Below are positions 6,946 through 7,529 of a DNA stretch of 7,529 bases, piece by piece. Source of the DNA: Anaerolineales bacterium. GTDB lineage: Bacteria; Chloroflexota; Anaerolineae; Anaerolineales; UBA4823. The notes beneath the pieces are model-generated. The model did no database searches, was not told the DNA's origin, and saw nothing but the letters and a program-made list of their open reading frames with translations. The stretch spans positions 1 to 7,529 of the forward strand of contig JALHTN010000539.1 of the NCBI GenBank assembly GCA_022865865.1, read 5' to 3'. Each line of letters starts with the position of its first letter. The stretch's first letter is position 1. A program made the translations under genes and the position numbers.

Positions 6946-7133
6946 GTCCGGTACGATGAATGGCAGGCCATATTCAGTTGATGGTTTTTTATGAATGCTG
7001 GTGCAGGGCTTGTGATGCAGATAGTAATGTCGTGGAACAGCCCGCTTGAAGCTGGTGCGATGACCGAATATGGGGTTATGTTGATCCCGTTGTTGGATAC
7101 CGGTAATGACTTTCCCACTGGTAAGATGAACTA

Positions 7134-7162
7134 AGAATACAATGGTCCTATTATAAAGTCAA
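7134..7162 (-). promoter_or_regulatory. Candidate promoter of the kinase gene
   Basis: On the minus strand, TTGACT (7162-7157) and TATTCT (7139-7134) are spaced by exactly 17 bases: five of six matches for the -35 box, four of six for the -10. This would give a leader of about 190 bases. The -35 box is embedded in the inverted repeat GTCAA-CCAA-TTGAC (7158-7171), which could be an operator. A TATAAT also lies within the spacer but has no good -35 partner. Confidence 0.4.
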
Positions 7163-7190
7163 CCAATTGACCAAGATGGTTCTTGCGAGT

Positions 7191-7250
7191 TTGGAAACCC
7201 GCCATACGAAATCCACGCTGCATTGTAGGGCAGGATTCTATCCTGCCATT
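7191..7250 (+). repeat. Hairpin repeat, copy C
   Basis: This is a direct-orientation relative of copy B: TTGGAAACCCGCCATACGAAATCCA, a linker six bases longer than in copy B, then TTGTAGGGCAGGATTCTATCCTGCC. Its hairpin, GGCAGGAT-TCT-ATCCTGCC (7229-7247), is a perfect eight-pair stem. Together with copies A and B it brackets the kinase gene. Confidence 0.72.
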
Positions 7251-7395
7251 CTTAGTCAAATATATATAGAATATATAAAGTTGATGCTATTCCAAGCCCT
7301 GCAAGCTTGTCCTTGATCTATAGATCGGGGAGGCGAGGAATCTCTAATACTCGATTTTAGAAATCCAAACCGAAAATTGAACGGACTGCCGTCTC

Positions 7396-7498
7396 AGGGA
7401 TTCTTCGCACCCTTCGGGTGCTCAGAATGACATGCATAGCAGGTATGGAGAGCAATCCTCCGACGAAAATGTCATTCCGACCGCAGGGAGGAATCCCT
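7396..7498. repeat. Inverted repeat of the GGGATTC / GAATGACAT type
   Basis: The left unit (7396-7433) begins AGGGATTCTTC and ends GAATGACAT. The right unit (7469-7498) is its inverted counterpart, beginning ATGTCATTC and ending GAGGAATCCCT. The inner nine bases match perfectly and the outer eleven match at ten positions. The left unit carries an internal hairpin, GCACCC-TTC-GGGTGC (7407-7421). The 35-base spacer has no coding content. Similar short palindromic elements are widespread in intergenic DNA of several bacterial phyla; no transposase is nearby. Confidence 0.7.
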
Positions 7499-7529
7499 TA
7501 TGCGCGCGGATGATTTATCCAGCTTCAGA

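Larger units (their letters stand above)
6935..7529. other. Gene-free region upstream of the kinase gene
   Basis: No gene is recognised in these 595 bases. From left to right they hold the kinase ribosome binding site, a leader of about 190 bases in which I see no regulatory structure, a candidate promoter (7134-7162), hairpin repeat copy C, an AT-rich patch (7258-7280), a perfect 12-base palindrome GATCTATAGATC (7315-7326), a degenerate GAGGAATC-type half repeat (about 7327-7345) and a larger inverted repeat (7396-7498). A 63-codon minus-strand frame with a GTG start at 7118 overlaps the kinase start but has no ribosome binding site and no protein-like features. Confidence 0.6.

Noticed and set aside
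6927..7118. 63-codon minus-strand frame overlapping the kinase start
   Set aside because: It starts with GTG without a ribosome binding site, has no recognisable domain, and covers the kinase promoter-proximal leader.

Overview
The window looks like a moderately GC-rich bacterial chromosome, most plausibly Chloroflexota (Anaerolineae-like). The basis is the combination of a Ser/Thr kinase-STAND-WD40 giant protein, a small GYD-domain protein, a DUF885 peptidase-like protein and short dispersed hairpin repeats. This is an inference from gene content; no rRNA or other taxonomic marker is present.

Layout, left to right: (1) 1-857, plus strand: C-terminal half of a DUF885 family protein, cut by the window edge. 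(2) 858-1451: no intact gene. It holds a decayed MoaD/ThiS-family sulfur-carrier gene (frameshift plus in-frame stop, with the terminal Gly-Gly still readable) and an unidentified open fragment ending at 1389. (3) 1452-1745, minus strand: an intact 97-residue GYD-domain protein with a strong ribosome binding site, a good sigma-70-type promoter about 180 bases upstream, and a possible hairpin/U-run attenuator in its leader. (4) 1746-2173: leader and promoter of the GYD gene, followed by two copies of a hairpin-forming repeat. (5) 2174-6934, minus strand: one 1586-residue protein combining an N-terminal Ser/Thr kinase, an nSTAND-type P-loop NTPase, a predicted transmembrane helix, a coiled coil and about 15 WD40 blades. 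(6) 6935-7529: gene-free. It contains the kinase leader and candidate promoter, a third copy of the hairpin repeat, a 12-base palindrome and a larger inverted repeat of the 'GGGATTC...GAATGACAT' kind.

The kinase protein dominates the window and reads as a stand-alone signalling protein. The WD40 region is the likely sensor or scaffold, the STAND module a nucleotide-driven switch, and the kinase the output. No cognate phosphatase, FHA protein, toxin, nuclease or other partner is encoded here, so substrate and trigger cannot be deduced. The most informative oddities are the sharp base-composition change inside this gene at the start of the WD40 region, the related hairpin repeats on both sides of it, and the decayed MoaD-like gene. 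No CRISPR array, tRNA, rRNA or transposase was recognised.
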